Numbered from the stretch's first letter, positions 29,259 to 39,986 are shown. The stretch is 64,000 nucleotides of DNA from Bradyrhizobium sp. CCBAU 53340 (GCF_015291645.1 NZ_CP030055.1:558001-622000); one strand, 5' to 3'. Numbers and translations are program-made. Notes: generated by a model not told the origin, from the sequence alone.

Positions 29259-31298
29259 ATGTCCGGGCGTACCGCGTCGCCATCCAAGCGCAGCATATTT
29301 CCGACACTCCGGTTCCGCGCCAAGATCATCCTCGGTTTTGCCGCTGTGCTGGTGATCTCCGCCGGCAGCATGGCGTTTGCCTATTTCGGCTTCGAGCGAG
29401 TCTCATCCGGTGTCGGGTCCTATCGCAGCAGCGTCTCGGAGGCCGATCTCGCCCGTAACATCGACCGCGAATTGCTCGCCTACCGGTCGGCTGTCAAATA
29501 CTTCGTCGTCACCGGCAAGGAAGACGACGCCAAGGCGGCGCTCGACGCCGAAGCCAGTCTGAAAAACGCCATCGAGCAGGCCGTCAAGAGTGCGAAGACA
29601 GCGCCTCGGCAGGACAGCCTCAACAAGCTCGCCAAGGAGTTTTCGAATTTTTCCGCGACCTTCGCCAAGGTCCTCAAAGCCAAGCGTGACAGCACGCTGT
29701 TGGTGCAGAACCAGCTCTCGCGCCAGGCCAATCTGCTGAAGTACAAGCTCGACGACATCGGTAACAACGCCTCCGACGCCGAGGCGCAGGCGATCGAGTT
29801 CGGCACCAAGCAGGTCAATGCCCAGTTCCAGACCGCAAGCGCGGCCGCGACCAATTTCGTGCTGACGTCGGACCAATCGATCGCAAGCAGTGCGCTGGCG
29901 CGGCTGAAATTCGTCGAGAACTCGCTCGGCGCGGTCTATTCCATGGACGACAAGATCGTCGCCGGCCTGAAGGACGCCAAGACCATCCTCGCCGCCTATC
30001 GCGATGCGCTCGAGAAGCTGATCGCCAACGCCAAGCTGGTCGACGAGCTCGTCACCGAGATGAGCGGCTCGGCCGGTGCGATCCTTCAGGGCGCCTCCGC
30101 CATGAAGGCGGATCTGGTTGCCGAGCAGCAGCGGCTGGATTTGGAATCGGAGGCGACCATCGGGAAGACCGAGCAATTGGTGCTGATGCTCGCCGTCGGC
30201 GGCACGCTGTTAGGTGCGGTCCTCGCCTTCCTGCTCGGCACCGGCATCTCGCGGCCGATGATTGCGATGTGCAAGGCGATGCGGGAGCTCGCCTCGGGCA
30301 ATTTCGACGTCGTGCTGCCGGGTCTCGGGCGGAAGGACGAGATCGGCGAGATGGCCGGCGCGGTCGAGGAGTTCAAGGTTCAGGCGATCGCCAAGGCCGA
30401 ACGCGATGCCGCCGCCAGCGAAGCCCAGAACAAGGAGCAGGCCGCGTCGCGGCGCTCGGAGCTGATCCGCTTTGCCGATGATTTCGAGGCGGCGGTCGGT
30501 GCTATCGTGTCGAACGTGTCGGCCTCGGCCGTCCAGCTCGAATCCTCGGCGTCCACGCTGACCCGCACCGCCGAGACCACGCAGACCCTGTCCAGCCAGG
30601 TCGCCGGCGTGTCCGAGCAAGCCTCGAACAACATGCAGTCGGTCGCGACCGCGACGGAGGAGCTGTCGGCCTCGGTCGAGGAGATCGGCCGCCAGGTCCG
30701 CGACTCCAACCGCATCGCCGAGGCCGCCGTGGTCCAGGCCAAGGAGACCGACGGCCGCATCGGAAAGCTCTCGCACGCCGCCCAGCAGATCGGCGAGGTG
30801 GTCAAGCTGATCACGGCGATCGCCGAGCAGACCAATCTCCTGGCGCTGAACGCCACGATCGAGGCGGCGCGCGCGGGTGAAGCCGGCCGCGGCTTTGCGG
30901 TCGTCGCGAGCGAGGTTAAGTCTCTGGCGAGCCAGACCGCGAAAGCCACCGACGAGATTTCCTCGCACATTGCGGGCATGCAGGGCGCGACGGCGGAGTC
31001 GGTCGTCGCGATCAAGGAGATCGGTGCGACCATCGGCAAGATCTCGTCGATCTCGACCTCGATTGCGAGCGCCGTCGAGCAGCAGGGTGCGGCGACGCAG
31101 GAGATCGCCCGCAGCGTTCAGAACGTTGCCCAGGGCACCCAGACCGCGGCGACCGACATTGGCCAGGTCAACCGCGGCGCCGCTGAGACCGGCTCGGCCT
31201 CGGAAGAAGTGCTACACTCGGCCAAGACGCTGTCGTCCGAAAGCAGCCGCCTGCGCGCTGAGCTCGACCGCTTCATGGCAAACATCCGGGCGGCTTAA
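29259..31298 (+). CDS. Methyl-accepting chemotaxis protein 1
   Basis: The protein has 679 residues from ATG 29259. TM1 ([25 protein letters not shown]) sits near residues 20-45. A helical periplasmic sensor of about 250 residues follows, then TM2 ([20 protein letters not shown]), a HAMP domain ([31 protein letters not shown] region) and a long signalling coiled coil with the hairpin tip [20 protein letters not shown]. It senses a periplasmic signal and controls CheA. The ligand domain differs from its neighbour, while the signalling half is nearly identical at DNA level. Confidence 0.92.
   Translation: MSGRTASPSKRSIFPTLRFRAKIILGFAAVLVISAGSMAFAYFGFERVSSGVGSYRSSVSEADLARNIDRELLAYRSAVKYFVVTGKEDDAKAALDAEASLKNAIEQAVKSAKTAPRQDSLNKLAKEFSNFSATFAKVLKAKRDSTLLVQNQLSRQANLLKYKLDDIGNNASDAEAQAIEFGTKQVNAQFQTASAAATNFVLTSDQSIASSALARLKFVENSLGAVYSMDDKIVAGLKDAKTILAAYRDALEKLIANAKLVDELVTEMSGSAGAILQGASAMKADLVAEQQRLDLESEATIGKTEQLVLMLAVGGTLLGAVLAFLLGTGISRPMIAMCKAMRELASGNFDVVLPGLGRKDEIGEMAGAVEEFKVQAIAKAERDAAASEAQNKEQAASRRSELIRFADDFEAAVGAIVSNVSASAVQLESSASTLTRTAETTQTLSSQVAGVSEQASNNMQSVATATEELSASVEEIGRQVRDSNRIAEAAVVQAKETDGRIGKLSHAAQQIGEVVKLITAIAEQTNLLALNATIEAARAGEAGRGFAVVASEVKSLASQTAKATDEISSHIAGMQGATAESVVAIKEIGATIGKISSISTSIASAVEQQGAATQEIARSVQNVAQGTQTAATDIGQVNRGAAETGSASEEVLHSAKTLSSESSRLRAELDRFMANIRAA
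30759..31084 (+). repeat. Identical tract shared with the second chemoreceptor (copy 1)
   Basis: All 326 bases are identical to 32996-33321, third codon positions included. The tract covers the signalling tip. Flanking signalling-domain DNA is similar but not identical. This pattern points to recent gene conversion between tandem paralogues. Confidence 0.9.
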
Positions 31299-31501
31299 CA
31301 AGGCTTACGCCGCTCCACATTCCATGGTCGTCCCGGCGAAGGGAGAGAGCGGGCTTTAAATCTCCCGCCTCACCTCGCCGCGGGTTGCGGCGTCACAAAT
31401 TTACCACAGCTTATTCTTTGCCCCTTACCGTGCATGTGAGTCGGGGAGCGGGCTGCTCTCGGGCTGCGCCTGGTTTTCCGCGAATGGAATGGGGTGGGGC
31501 A

Positions 31502-33535
31502 ATGTCCGTCAAGTCGAAGCCGAGCTCTTTGAGGCTCTTCACTTTGCGTTTTAGTGCAAAAATCATTCTCGGCTTTGTGGCGGTGCTCGCCATCCTCGCC
31601 GTCAGCATGGCGTTCGCCTATTTCGGCTTCGAGCGAATTGCGGGTGCCGTCGCCTCCTATCGGGCCAGCGTGGCGGAAGCAGACCTGGCGCGAACCATCG
31701 ATCGCGAATTGATTGGCTATCAGGGGCTGACCCGGGCTTACACGCTGACGGGAGCTGCGGACGATGAGACCGCGGCAAAGGCGGCCGAAGCGAATCTGAA
31801 GGCGGCGATTGCGAAGTCGATGTCCGCCACGACAGGCGCAGCGCGCCGCGAGGAGGTCGGCAAGCTGGAAGCCGAGTTCCAGCGCTTCACAAAGGTGTTC
31901 AGCGAGATCATCACGCTGACCCGCGAGAACAACAAGATCGCAACCGATGAGCTGAACAGCGTCGGCAACAAGATCCGCTTCAAGTTCGACGACCTCGCTG
32001 ATACTGCGGCGCTGGCCGGTCTGAACTCGGTCCAGACCACGGCCAAGGACATCACCTCGCAATATCTCGCGGTCTCCACCTCGGTCAGCGCTTTCGTCGC
32101 CAAGCCGGAGCCGAAGACGGCCGATGGCGTCGTCGCCCGCATCAAATTCCTGGAGACGTTGCTGGTCTCGATCTACGCCAACGACCAGAAGATCACCGAC
32201 CGTGTCACCGAGATCGGCAATCTGCTGAAGCAGTATCGTGCGTCCTTTGCGAAGCTGTCGGAGAATGTGAAGGTCATCGTCAAGCTGAACGGCGAGATGA
32301 CCAAGACGGCTGCGTCCATCCTCAAGCTCTCGGGCGAGTTGCGGTCGGATCTGTCGGCCGATCAGCAGCGTATCGAGGAGAGTGCGAATGTGACGATTGG
32401 GGAAACCGAGCGGCTGATGCTGATGCTGGCGCTGGGTGGTCTTGCCGTCGGCGCCGCGCTGGCTCTGATGCTCGGCAATGGCATCTCGCGGCCGATGATT
32501 GCGATGTGCAAGGCGATGCGGGAGCTTGCCTCCGGCAATTTCGACGTCGTGCTGCCGGGCCTTGGGCGCAAGGACGAGATCGGCGAGATGGCCGGCGCGG
32601 TCGAGGAGTTCAAGGTCCAGGCCGTTGCCAAGGCCGAGCGCGATGCCGCTGCCAGCGAAGCCCAGAACAGGGAGCAGGCGGCAAGTCGCCGCGGCGAGCT
32701 GATCCGCTTTGCCGATGATTTTGAAAGCGCTGTTGGTGCGATCGTGTCCAACGTCTCGGCTTCCGCCGTGCAGCTTGAATCCTCAGCGTCCACACTGACC
32801 CGCACCGCCGAGACCACGCAGACCCTGTCCAGCCAGGTCGCCGGCGTGTCCGAGCAAGCCTCGAGCAACATGCAGTCGGTTGCGACCGCGACCGAAGAGC
32901 TGTCGGCCTCGGTCGAGGAGATCGGCCGCCAGGTCCGCGACTCCAACCGCATTGCCGAGGCCGCAGTGGTGCAGGCCAAGGAGACCGATGGCCGTATCGG
33001 AAAGCTCTCGCACGCCGCCCAGCAGATCGGCGAGGTGGTCAAGCTGATCACGGCGATCGCCGAGCAGACCAATCTCCTGGCGCTGAACGCCACGATCGAG
33101 GCGGCGCGCGCGGGTGAAGCCGGCCGCGGCTTTGCGGTCGTCGCGAGCGAGGTTAAGTCTCTGGCGAGCCAGACCGCGAAAGCCACCGACGAGATTTCCT
33201 CGCACATTGCGGGCATGCAGGGCGCGACGGCGGAGTCGGTCGTCGCGATCAAGGAGATCGGTGCGACCATCGGCAAGATCTCGTCGATCTCGACCTCGAT
33301 TGCGAGCGCCGTCGAGCAGCAAGGTGCTGCGACCCAGGAGATCGCCCGCAGCGTTCAGAATGTTGCCCAGGGCACCCAGACCGCGGCGACCGATATCGGC
33401 CAGGTCAACCGCGGCGCCGCTGAGACCGGTTCGGCCTCGGAAGAGGTGCTACACTCGGCCAAGACGCTGTCGTCCGAAAGCACCCGCCTGCGCGCCGAGC
33501 TCGACCGCTTCATGGCGAATATCAGGGCGGCGTAG
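31502..33535 (+). CDS. Methyl-accepting chemotaxis protein 2
   Basis: The protein has 677 residues from ATG 31502. The architecture is that of the upstream receptor: TM1 ([25 protein letters not shown]), periplasmic helical domain, TM2 ([20 protein letters not shown]), HAMP and signalling domain. The periplasmic half has diverged strongly ([24 protein letters not shown]), so the two likely detect different ligands while sharing output. The last residues are identical in both receptors ([16 protein letters not shown]), and no CheR-binding pentapeptide is seen. Confidence 0.92.
   Translation: MSVKSKPSSLRLFTLRFSAKIILGFVAVLAILAVSMAFAYFGFERIAGAVASYRASVAEADLARTIDRELIGYQGLTRAYTLTGAADDETAAKAAEANLKAAIAKSMSATTGAARREEVGKLEAEFQRFTKVFSEIITLTRENNKIATDELNSVGNKIRFKFDDLADTAALAGLNSVQTTAKDITSQYLAVSTSVSAFVAKPEPKTADGVVARIKFLETLLVSIYANDQKITDRVTEIGNLLKQYRASFAKLSENVKVIVKLNGEMTKTAASILKLSGELRSDLSADQQRIEESANVTIGETERLMLMLALGGLAVGAALALMLGNGISRPMIAMCKAMRELASGNFDVVLPGLGRKDEIGEMAGAVEEFKVQAVAKAERDAAASEAQNREQAASRRGELIRFADDFESAVGAIVSNVSASAVQLESSASTLTRTAETTQTLSSQVAGVSEQASSNMQSVATATEELSASVEEIGRQVRDSNRIAEAAVVQAKETDGRIGKLSHAAQQIGEVVKLITAIAEQTNLLALNATIEAARAGEAGRGFAVVASEVKSLASQTAKATDEISSHIAGMQGATAESVVAIKEIGATIGKISSISTSIASAVEQQGAATQEIARSVQNVAQGTQTAATDIGQVNRGAAETGSASEEVLHSAKTLSSESTRLRAELDRFMANIRAA
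32996..33321 (+). repeat. Identical tract shared with the first chemoreceptor (copy 2)
   Basis: This is identical to 30759-31084 at an offset of 2237 bases. The first mismatches are directly outside, at the wobble base before ATCGGAAAG and at GGT versus AGGT near the end. Confidence 0.9.
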
Positions 33536-33589
33536 CGTCCGCCGCGGCTTAGACGCTCCGTTGGCGCCTCATACTCTCTGGTCGCCCTC

Positions 33590-33712
33590 GCGAAGGCGGG
33601 GACCCATAACTCCAGGGAGCAGTTGGGTGCGACAGGGCAACTCCGAGTCTTCGTTCAACCCCGTCCTGTGGTTATGGATCCCGGATCAACGCTTCGCTTG
33701 TCCGGGATGACA
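33590..33712. repeat. Dispersed repeat related to family D
   Basis: It contains GACCCATAACTCCAGGGAG, the shared block CCTGTGGTTATGGATCCCGGAT, and an end CTTGTCCGGGATGACAGCGG. It lies between convergent genes and is related to 14909-15051 and 60489-60643. Confidence 0.65.
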
Positions 33713-33733
33713 GCGGAGTAAGGAGTGCGCACC

Positions 33734-34105
33734 TTACTCCTTCCCAAATGCGCGCCTTAGTTCCACCTTCGCCTTTTCCAGCCGCGTGCGCTGTGTCTTT
33801 GGCAACGTCTTGCCGGCGCGGTTGATGTAGAAGGTCAGCATCGACAGCGCGGAGCGATAAGCGCCGCTCTTGCGGCGCGCGCTGTGCTCGGCCGAGCGCT
33901 TCAGCGAGGCTGCGATCCGCTTCGGGCTGGTGAGCTTGAAGACACCGCGCTTGAGGTCAAGCGCGTCGCTCTCCTTTGTCACACGCTGCGACCAGCGCTT
34001 TGGCGCGGCGCGCTTGTTGCTTTTGCGCGCGATGCTGCGTCGCGCGCTGGTCTTCTTGCGTGCGCCGGTTTTGCGCGAATGTGTCGTCTTTCTGACCTGA
34101 GCCAT
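33734..34105 (-). CDS. DUF3175 family basic protein
   Basis: The protein has 123 residues. The first 35 residues are Lys/Arg/Ser-rich like a histone tail. The rest matches DUF3175: KRWSQRVTKESDALDLKRGVF, IAASLKRSAEHSARRKSGAYRSALSMLTFYINRAGK. The function is unknown; the charge suggests nucleic-acid contact. It is divergent from the MFS gene with about 130 bases between them. Confidence 0.8.
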   Translation of the reverse strand: MAQVRKTTHSRKTGARKKTSARRSIARKSNKRAAPKRWSQRVTKESDALDLKRGVFKLTSPKRIAASLKRSAEHSARRKSGAYRSALSMLTFYINRAGKTLPKTQRTRLEKAKVELRRAFGKE

Positions 34106-34237
34106 GCGTCAACTCCTTGCGGCTCCAGCGAAAACGGTCGGTATTTGCCGACGTTCCTAAGGGAACCGGCCCTTCGCGCGAGCGTTGTCGCAGGGTGGCA
34201 GGCGGAACGCCGCACCCCCAAAAGACCCAGCAACACG

Positions 34238-35725
34238 ATGGAATTGCAGCAGAGCCCAGCGCTGAATTACGGACCTGCGATTTCGGCGGCGGCCGTGACC
34301 GATCGCATTGTCGAAACCAGCATTCCCGCGCGGCTCGACGCGCTGCCCTGGAGCGGCTTTCACACCCGCGTCGTGCTGGCGCTCGGCATTACCTGGATCC
34401 TTGATGGACTCGAAGTGACGCTCGCCGGCGCGCTCTCGGGCGCGCTGAAGCAGAGCCCGACGCTGCATTTCTCCAATCTCGATCTCGGCGTCGCGAACTC
34501 CGCCTATCTTGCGGGCGCCGTGCTCGGCGCGCTCGGATTCGGCTGGCTGACTGACCGCATCGGCCGAAAGAAGCTGTTCTTCATTACGCTGGCGCTCTAT
34601 CTGTCGGCCACCGCGGCGACCGCTTTGTCGTGGGACATCGCAAGCTACGCGCTGTTTCGCTTCCTGACCGGCGCCGGCATCGGCGGCGAATACACCGCGA
34701 TCAACTCGACCATACAGGAGCTGGTGCCGGCGCGCTACCGCGGCTGGACCGATCTCGTCATCAACGGCAGCTTCTGGATCGGCGCGGCGATGGGCGCGGT
34801 CGCAGCCATCGTGCTGCTCGATCCTGCCTCGGTGGGGCCCGATCTCGGCTGGCGTCTCGCCTATCTCATCGGCGCGACCATCGGCCTCGTCGTGCTGTTG
34901 ATGCGGATGTGGATCCCGGAAAGCCCGCGCTGGCTGATGATCCATGGCCGCCCCGACCAGGCGCACGAGATCGTCGACGGCATCGAGCGCTCGGTGATCG
35001 GGCACGATCAGGAGACAAGCCGCGAGAGTTTCCCCAAGATGCGGCTGAAGATGCGCGATCACACGCCGATCGGCGAGGTCGTGAATACCCTCTTCTCGGC
35101 TTATCGTCAGCGTGCGCTGGTCGGCCTCGTGCTGATGGTGGCGCAGGCGTTCTTCTACAACGCGATCTTCTTCACTTTCGCGCTGGTGCTGACCGATTTC
35201 TACGGCATCAGCGCCGATCATGTCGGCTGGTATCTGTTGCCGTTCGCCGCCGGCAACTTCCTCGGCCCTTTGCTGCTCGGCCGTCTGTTCGACACCCTCG
35301 GCCGCCGCGCCATGATCATGTTCACCTATGGCATCTCCGGGCTGCTGCTGGCGCTTTCGGGCTATCTATTCTCGATCGGCGTGCTGAGCGCGCAGGGGCA
35401 GACCATCGCCTGGATGGTGATCTTCTTCTTCGCCTCGCCCGCTGCAAGCGCCGCCTATCTCACAGTGAGCGAGACCTTCCCGCTCGAGGTCCGTGCGCTG
35501 GCGATCGCGGTATTCTATGCGGTCGGCACCGGCATCGGCGGCGTCGTCGGTCCTGCGCTGTTCGGCGCGCTCATCGATACGGGGTCACGCGCCAGCGTGT
35601 TCGCCGGCTACCTGCTGGGATCCTTCCTGATGATTGCGGCTGCGATCGTGGCGTGGCGCTATGCCATCTCCGCGGAACGAAAATCGCTCGAACAAATCGC
35701 GCGGCCGCTCGCTTCCATGGAGTAG
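34238..35725 (+). CDS. Major facilitator superfamily transporter (sugar or organic acid type)
   Basis: The protein has 495 residues from ATG 34238 with 12 predicted membrane spans. The loop 2-3 signature is GWLTDRIGRKK, and RWLMIHGRPDQA and ETFPLEVRALAIAVFYAVGTG match the sugar porter/metabolite group. The long frame upstream of 34238 overlaps the DUF3175 gene and is not used. Its stop is three bases before the otsB start, so these two are co-transcribed. That makes a carbohydrate, possibly trehalose or a precursor, a reasonable substrate guess. Confidence 0.85.
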   Translation: MELQQSPALNYGPAISAAAVTDRIVETSIPARLDALPWSGFHTRVVLALGITWILDGLEVTLAGALSGALKQSPTLHFSNLDLGVANSAYLAGAVLGALGFGWLTDRIGRKKLFFITLALYLSATAATALSWDIASYALFRFLTGAGIGGEYTAINSTIQELVPARYRGWTDLVINGSFWIGAAMGAVAAIVLLDPASVGPDLGWRLAYLIGATIGLVVLLMRMWIPESPRWLMIHGRPDQAHEIVDGIERSVIGHDQETSRESFPKMRLKMRDHTPIGEVVNTLFSAYRQRALVGLVLMVAQAFFYNAIFFTFALVLTDFYGISADHVGWYLLPFAAGNFLGPLLLGRLFDTLGRRAMIMFTYGISGLLLALSGYLFSIGVLSAQGQTIAWMVIFFFASPAASAAYLTVSETFPLEVRALAIAVFYAVGTGIGGVVGPALFGALIDTGSRASVFAGYLLGSFLMIAAAIVAWRYAISAERKSLEQIARPLASME

Positions 35726-35728
35726 ACT

Positions 35729-36550
35729 ATGAAATCGGAACTCGCCGAACTGGATCAGAAGCGTCCCATGCTCGATGATGAAGCGCCCGATGCTGTACCG
35801 GTGCCACATGCGCTCGTCCCGCATCTCAACGAGACTGCGATCCTGCTCGACATCGACGGCACGCTGCTCGACCTGATGCCGACGCCGCGCGAGGTGTGGG
35901 TGCCGCCGGGTCTTTCGGAGACGCTGAACCGGCTGACGGAGCGGACGTCGGGTGCGCTGGCCATGGTCAGCGGTCGCTCGCTCAACGACATCGACCTGAT
36001 CTTTGCACCCGATGTGTTTCGCGCCGTCGCAGGGCACGGTGCGGAGATGCGCCTCTCGGTAGGAAACGAGGCCGACGACGTCCACGCGCCGCCGATGGAC
36101 AAGGAGCTGAAGCGGCGGCTGGCCGCGATCGCAAAGCTCAGCCCCGGGATTCTGCTCGAGGACAAGGGCTATTCCCTGGCGCTGCACTATCGCCTCGCAC
36201 CGCACGCGGAGAAGGCGATCTACGAGGCGGTCTCGCTGATCCGGGCCGATCTGCCCAATGCGCCGATCGAGGTCTTGCCTGGGAAGTTCGTCTGCGAGAT
36301 CAAGCATTCCGGTTTCACCAAGGCAACCGGCGTACGCCAGCTGATGAATCATGAGCCCTTCAAGGGGCGTCGTCCCATCTTCATCGGCGACGATGTCACC
36401 GATGAAACCGTGTTCGCGATCATGCCCGACATGAACGGCCTTTCTTTCTCGGTCGGTCGCCGTGCGATCGGCGTCAACGGCCATTTCGACGCGCCGAACG
36501 ATGTACGCGCGTTCCTTGCGCGCCTGCTCGACGATACAAGGTTGGAATAA
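35729..36550 (+). CDS. otsB: Trehalose-6-phosphate phosphatase
   Basis: This 273-residue HAD-family phosphatase releases trehalose from trehalose 6-phosphate. Motif I is DIDGT at residues 41-45 with nucleophile Asp41 and Asp43; motif II is in MVSGRS; the final acidic motif is IFIGDDVTDE. The cap domain lies between. It follows the MFS gene directly and precedes otsA by 238 bases. Trehalose serves as an osmoprotectant in rhizobia (general knowledge). Confidence 0.95.
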   Translation: MKSELAELDQKRPMLDDEAPDAVPVPHALVPHLNETAILLDIDGTLLDLMPTPREVWVPPGLSETLNRLTERTSGALAMVSGRSLNDIDLIFAPDVFRAVAGHGAEMRLSVGNEADDVHAPPMDKELKRRLAAIAKLSPGILLEDKGYSLALHYRLAPHAEKAIYEAVSLIRADLPNAPIEVLPGKFVCEIKHSGFTKATGVRQLMNHEPFKGRRPIFIGDDVTDETVFAIMPDMNGLSFSVGRRAIGVNGHFDAPNDVRAFLARLLDDTRLE

Positions 36551-36788
36551 GGCACGGTCACCTCGGAGCCACATTGTCGTCAGCGTCCGCTGCCTGGCCG
36601 ACGCCAATGATGTTGCGCGAAGCTGACGCCAACGCTCTTTTTCTTGAACGAAATCCCGGGGTTCCCTCTCAAGAAAACTGGTTCCAACGCACGCGCCCGA
36701 CTTTGGTTTCATTTCGTGGAAATGATGACCGGAACCATATTGATGAACGGCAGTTAAACGGGGTGGAATGAACAGGAGGGGACGACCT

Positions 36789-38252
36789 GTGAATTTAGTC
36801 GTCGTTTCAAATCGAGTTGCGCGCGGTAAACCCAATGAGCCCATGACGGGCGGTCTCGCTGCGGCGTTGCTTCCCGTGGTGGAGCATTCGGGGGCTATCT
36901 GGGTGGGCTCCTCCGGCCGCGTGCGCGACGGTCATCAGAAGGAACCTTTCGCAGAGATCGAAGCGCTTGGCTCGGGCGCGATCGCAACGCTGGATCTGCC
37001 GGCTGCGCATTACGGCGGCTACTACGAAGGCTTTGCCAATTCGGCGCTGTGGCCGGCATTGCATTCGCGCAGCGATTTGATCCGCGTTTCGCGTGAGGAC
37101 TATGTCAGCTATCGCGAGGTCAACGCGTTCATGGCGCGTGCCTTGATGCGATTCCGCAAGGCCAAGACGGCGTTCTGGGTGCAGGATTATCATTTCCTCG
37201 CGCTCGGCGCTGAGCTGCGCGATCTCGGCGTCGATGATCCCATCGGCTTCTTCCTGCACACGCCTTGGCCGGTCGCTGCGGTGATGCAGGGCGTGCCCAA
37301 TCATCGCGAGTTGATCACGGCGATGCTGGCTTACGATCTGCTCGGCTTCCAGACGGAGGCGGATTGCCAGAACTTCCTCGGCTATGCCGGCGGCGAACTC
37401 GGCCTCATCATCGAGGATGGCATCGTGTTTTCGCAGCACGGCCGCACCCGCTGCGAAGTGTTTCCGATCGGCGTCGACGCAGAGAAGTTTGCGGCCTATG
37501 CCGCGAAATCGGCCTCGCATCCCGACGTCTCGCGCCTGCGCCGCAGTCTGAACGGCGAGCGGCTCGCGATTGGCGTCGACCGGCTCGACTATTCCAAGGG
37601 TCTGGTCAATCGTATCAGCGCGTTCGACCGGCTCTGGACCGAGCAGCCGCAATTCGCGCGCAGCATCTCGCTGCTCCAGATCGCCAACCCCTCGCGCGGC
37701 GGCATCGAGGCCTACGGCAATCTCCAGAACGAGGTCGCGCGCCTCGTCACCGACGTGAACGGCCGCCATGGCGAGGTCGACTGGACGCCGATCCGCTATC
37801 TCAACAAGGGTTTTAGCCAGACCGTGCTTGCGGGCCTCTATCGCACCGCGCAGGTCGGCGTGGTGACACCGTTGCACGACGGCATGAATCTCGTCGCCAA
37901 GGAGTACGTCGCCGCGCAAAACCCGGCCGATCCCGGCGTGCTGGTGCTGTCGAAATTCGCTGGTGCCGCCAACGAGCTCGACACGGCGCTGCTGGTCAAT
38001 CCGCATGACATCGACGGCATCGCCCGCGCGATCGCGATTGCCGCCGCGATGCCGCTCACCGAGCGCAAGATGCGCTGGGACGCGATGATGAAGACGCTGC
38101 GCGGTCACACCATCCAGCAATGGTCGTCGGATTTCGTCGCCGAGCTGGAGAAGTGCCGCACCGAGAAGGTCGTCGCCGCCCCGCTCGCGGCGCAGCCGCC
38201 GCAGGCGTTGCGCTGGCTGAAGTCGGCGATTTCAGGAGTGCGACTGATCTGA
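36789..38252 (+). CDS. otsA: Trehalose-6-phosphate synthase
   Basis: This GT20 glycosyltransferase makes trehalose 6-phosphate from UDP-glucose and glucose 6-phosphate. I choose GTG 36789 (VNLVVVSNRVA), which has AGGAGG nine bases upstream. The ATG at 36768 would place that Shine-Dalgarno inside the coding region. The product is 487 residues. Conserved features are SNRVA, WVQDYHF, GFFLHTPWP, VDRLDYSKGL and the donor-site PLHDGMNLVAKEYVA. The region from 36551 to 36788 may hold a separate promoter. Confidence 0.95.
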   Translation: MNLVVVSNRVARGKPNEPMTGGLAAALLPVVEHSGAIWVGSSGRVRDGHQKEPFAEIEALGSGAIATLDLPAAHYGGYYEGFANSALWPALHSRSDLIRVSREDYVSYREVNAFMARALMRFRKAKTAFWVQDYHFLALGAELRDLGVDDPIGFFLHTPWPVAAVMQGVPNHRELITAMLAYDLLGFQTEADCQNFLGYAGGELGLIIEDGIVFSQHGRTRCEVFPIGVDAEKFAAYAAKSASHPDVSRLRRSLNGERLAIGVDRLDYSKGLVNRISAFDRLWTEQPQFARSISLLQIANPSRGGIEAYGNLQNEVARLVTDVNGRHGEVDWTPIRYLNKGFSQTVLAGLYRTAQVGVVTPLHDGMNLVAKEYVAAQNPADPGVLVLSKFAGAANELDTALLVNPHDIDGIARAIAIAAAMPLTERKMRWDAMMKTLRGHTIQQWSSDFVAELEKCRTEKVVAAPLAAQPPQALRWLKSAISGVRLI

Positions 38253-38294
38253 GAGGGGCCTATTCCCTCTCCCCGTTCGCTCGGGGGAGGAGCC

Positions 38295-38636
38295 TCAATA
38301 GCAATACGAGACCCCATCCAGGATCGCGCATTGCCGCTTGTTCGGCGCATTCGGATCATCCATCGGCACCACGCCCTTGCCCTGGCCGACGAACACGCCG
38401 GGCCCGATATGCACCGAGCTCTTGTTGCCGATGGTCACGCTTTGATGTGGCGTCGAACTGGAGCGCGTCCCGTCCGGCCAGAGGATGGTATCACCCGACA
38501 GCACCCCGCGACGGCCGTCGTCGCAGGTCACATCGACGCCCTGGCGCGTGCAGGCCTGGGCCTGGGCGGGCGCGGTAAAGCCGGCGCCAAGGGGCAAAAT
38601 CAGGCTCAGTGTGGCGATCGTCTTGCGGATGGTCAT
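38295..38636 (-). CDS. Small exported protein of unknown function
   Basis: The protein has 113 residues with a clear signal peptide (LSLILPLGAGFTAPAQAQA) and four cysteines in the mature part (CTRQGVDVTC, QCAILDGVSYC). The pairing CTRxxxxVTC suggests disulfides in the periplasm. I do not recognise a family. It is convergent with otsA; a CCCCG-CGGGG hairpin near 38266-38280 lies between them. Confidence 0.65.
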   Translation of the reverse strand: MTIRKTIATLSLILPLGAGFTAPAQAQACTRQGVDVTCDDGRRGVLSGDTILWPDGTRSSSTPHQSVTIGNKSSVHIGPGVFVGQGKGVVPMDDPNAPNKRQCAILDGVSYCY

Positions 38637-38831
38637 GGCGTCCCCGGTGATGTTTGGTGTCTTCGGGTGAATCGTCGCGCCAAACCCGTTTCCGGTTCAG
38701 CCAATTGCGGCTCCGGACGGCTTCGGTATACGAGAGATTTCCTTTTAAATACAATACGTTGCGGAAAATTCGTCCGATTTCCCAGCGATCCCTTGCAAAA
38801 TCACCGGCGCCCCTTCAAGAGAGGGCGCTCC

Positions 38832-38921
38832 GGAGAGATGGCCGAGTGGCTTAAGGCGCACGCTTGGAAAGCGTGTGTGCGGGAAACCGTACCGTGGGTT
38901 CGAATCCCACTCTCTCCGCCA
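38832..38921 (+). tRNA. tRNA-Ser(GGA)
   Basis: This is a 90-base class II tRNA including encoded CCA. The acceptor stem GGAGAGA (38832-38838) pairs with TCTCTCC (38911-38917). The anticodon loop TTGGAAA gives anticodon GGA on the stem CACGC/GCGTG. A long variable arm (TGTGCGGGAAACCGTACC region) identifies serine. The T-arm is GTGGGTTCGAATCCCAC. Confidence 0.95.
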
Positions 38922-39152
38922 GCCCTCAAGATCTGGATTTACAAAAGTTTAGGGCTCGCCGAGGCGCTGTACACATCGGCGTAGTCAATGGCGTCCTATC
39001 TATGGCTGCCGGGGGCTTGCTGGTATTTCCAGCTGCGGCCGGGCTTGCTATTAGCTTCCTGCCTCGGCTGGAAGGTCGTGAGGCGGTCTGCCGCCCTGCG
39101 AACAGCAATGTGCGCGGGCTTGTGGTGACGAGAACTGATTAGAGACCACGTC

Positions 39153-39986
39153 GTGACAGGCCGACCGACTCACTTCCTTGCTCAGACGCTCCAGCAAGCC
39201 ATGCTGGCGTTGCGGGCGAAGCAATTCGGCCAGGCGAAGCAGCTGGCCAGCGAGGTTCTGAAATCGAACCGGACGGACCGCAATGCGGTCCTCATCCTCG
39301 CACACGCCCTGATCGGGCAAGATCACGCGGATGAAGCGGTTGGACCGCTGGAACGGGCCGCGCGACGTACCGGGGATGCGGAAATCGAGACTTTGCTTGG
39401 CGCGGCACTTTGCGCCGCGAGGCGGCAGGCGGACGGCATCCTTCAGTTGCGCCGAACCGTCGCCCGGCGGCCTTGTTATCTCCCGGCTTTCCAGGAGCTG
39501 GCGGGGCAGCTCGCCAAGGCGGGACATCTCGATGAAGCAATCAGCATTATTGAGGAAGGCCTCGCGCTGGCGCCCGATAGCATAGAGCTGACCCTCGATC
39601 TCGGACGTTTGTGGATCCAGAACCATGACAGCGCAAGGGCACGCGCGGCGCTGGTGCGCGCACGCGACGCCGCTCCAGGACGGCCGGACGTCTTGACTGA
39701 GCTCGGTCGGGTTCTGATCATTGACGGAGACTATTCCAGCGCCGCTGAGGCGTATCGGCATGCACTGGCCCTACGTCCTGACGACCTGCTTTCGCGCGCC
39801 AATCTCGCAACATGCCTGCTCGAGATGGGGGACCGCAACCGCGGCGAAGCGGCGCTGCGCTCCATCCTGCGCGGCCGACCCCAGATGCTGGGCCGTGTCG
39901 CCTTCACGCTCGCCACAACGTCTCACGGCCGCTTCTTCTTCCGACCGAGCGAGGCCGCGAGCTTCCTGGAGAGAAACGAGAGCTAG
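39153..39986 (+). CDS. Tetratricopeptide repeat protein
   Basis: The protein has 277 residues starting at GTG 39153. About six TPR-like helical pairs run from residue 10 to 250, for example LRAKQFGQAKQLASEVLKSN, DEAISIIEEGLALAPDS and YSSAAEAYRHALALRPDD. There is no signal peptide or catalytic domain. It is convergent with the next gene, the two stop codons sharing CTAG at 39983-39986. It lies in the putative island beside tRNA-Ser. A protein-interaction role is all that can be said. Confidence 0.75.
   Translation: MTGRPTHFLAQTLQQAMLALRAKQFGQAKQLASEVLKSNRTDRNAVLILAHALIGQDHADEAVGPLERAARRTGDAEIETLLGAALCAARRQADGILQLRRTVARRPCYLPAFQELAGQLAKAGHLDEAISIIEEGLALAPDSIELTLDLGRLWIQNHDSARARAALVRARDAAPGRPDVLTELGRVLIIDGDYSSAAEAYRHALALRPDDLLSRANLATCLLEMGDRNRGEAALRSILRGRPQMLGRVAFTLATTSHGRFFFRPSEAASFLERNES

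Noticed and set aside
38864..39142. 92-residue open frame starting within tRNA-Ser
   Set aside because: It reads through the tRNA gene and has no coding character.
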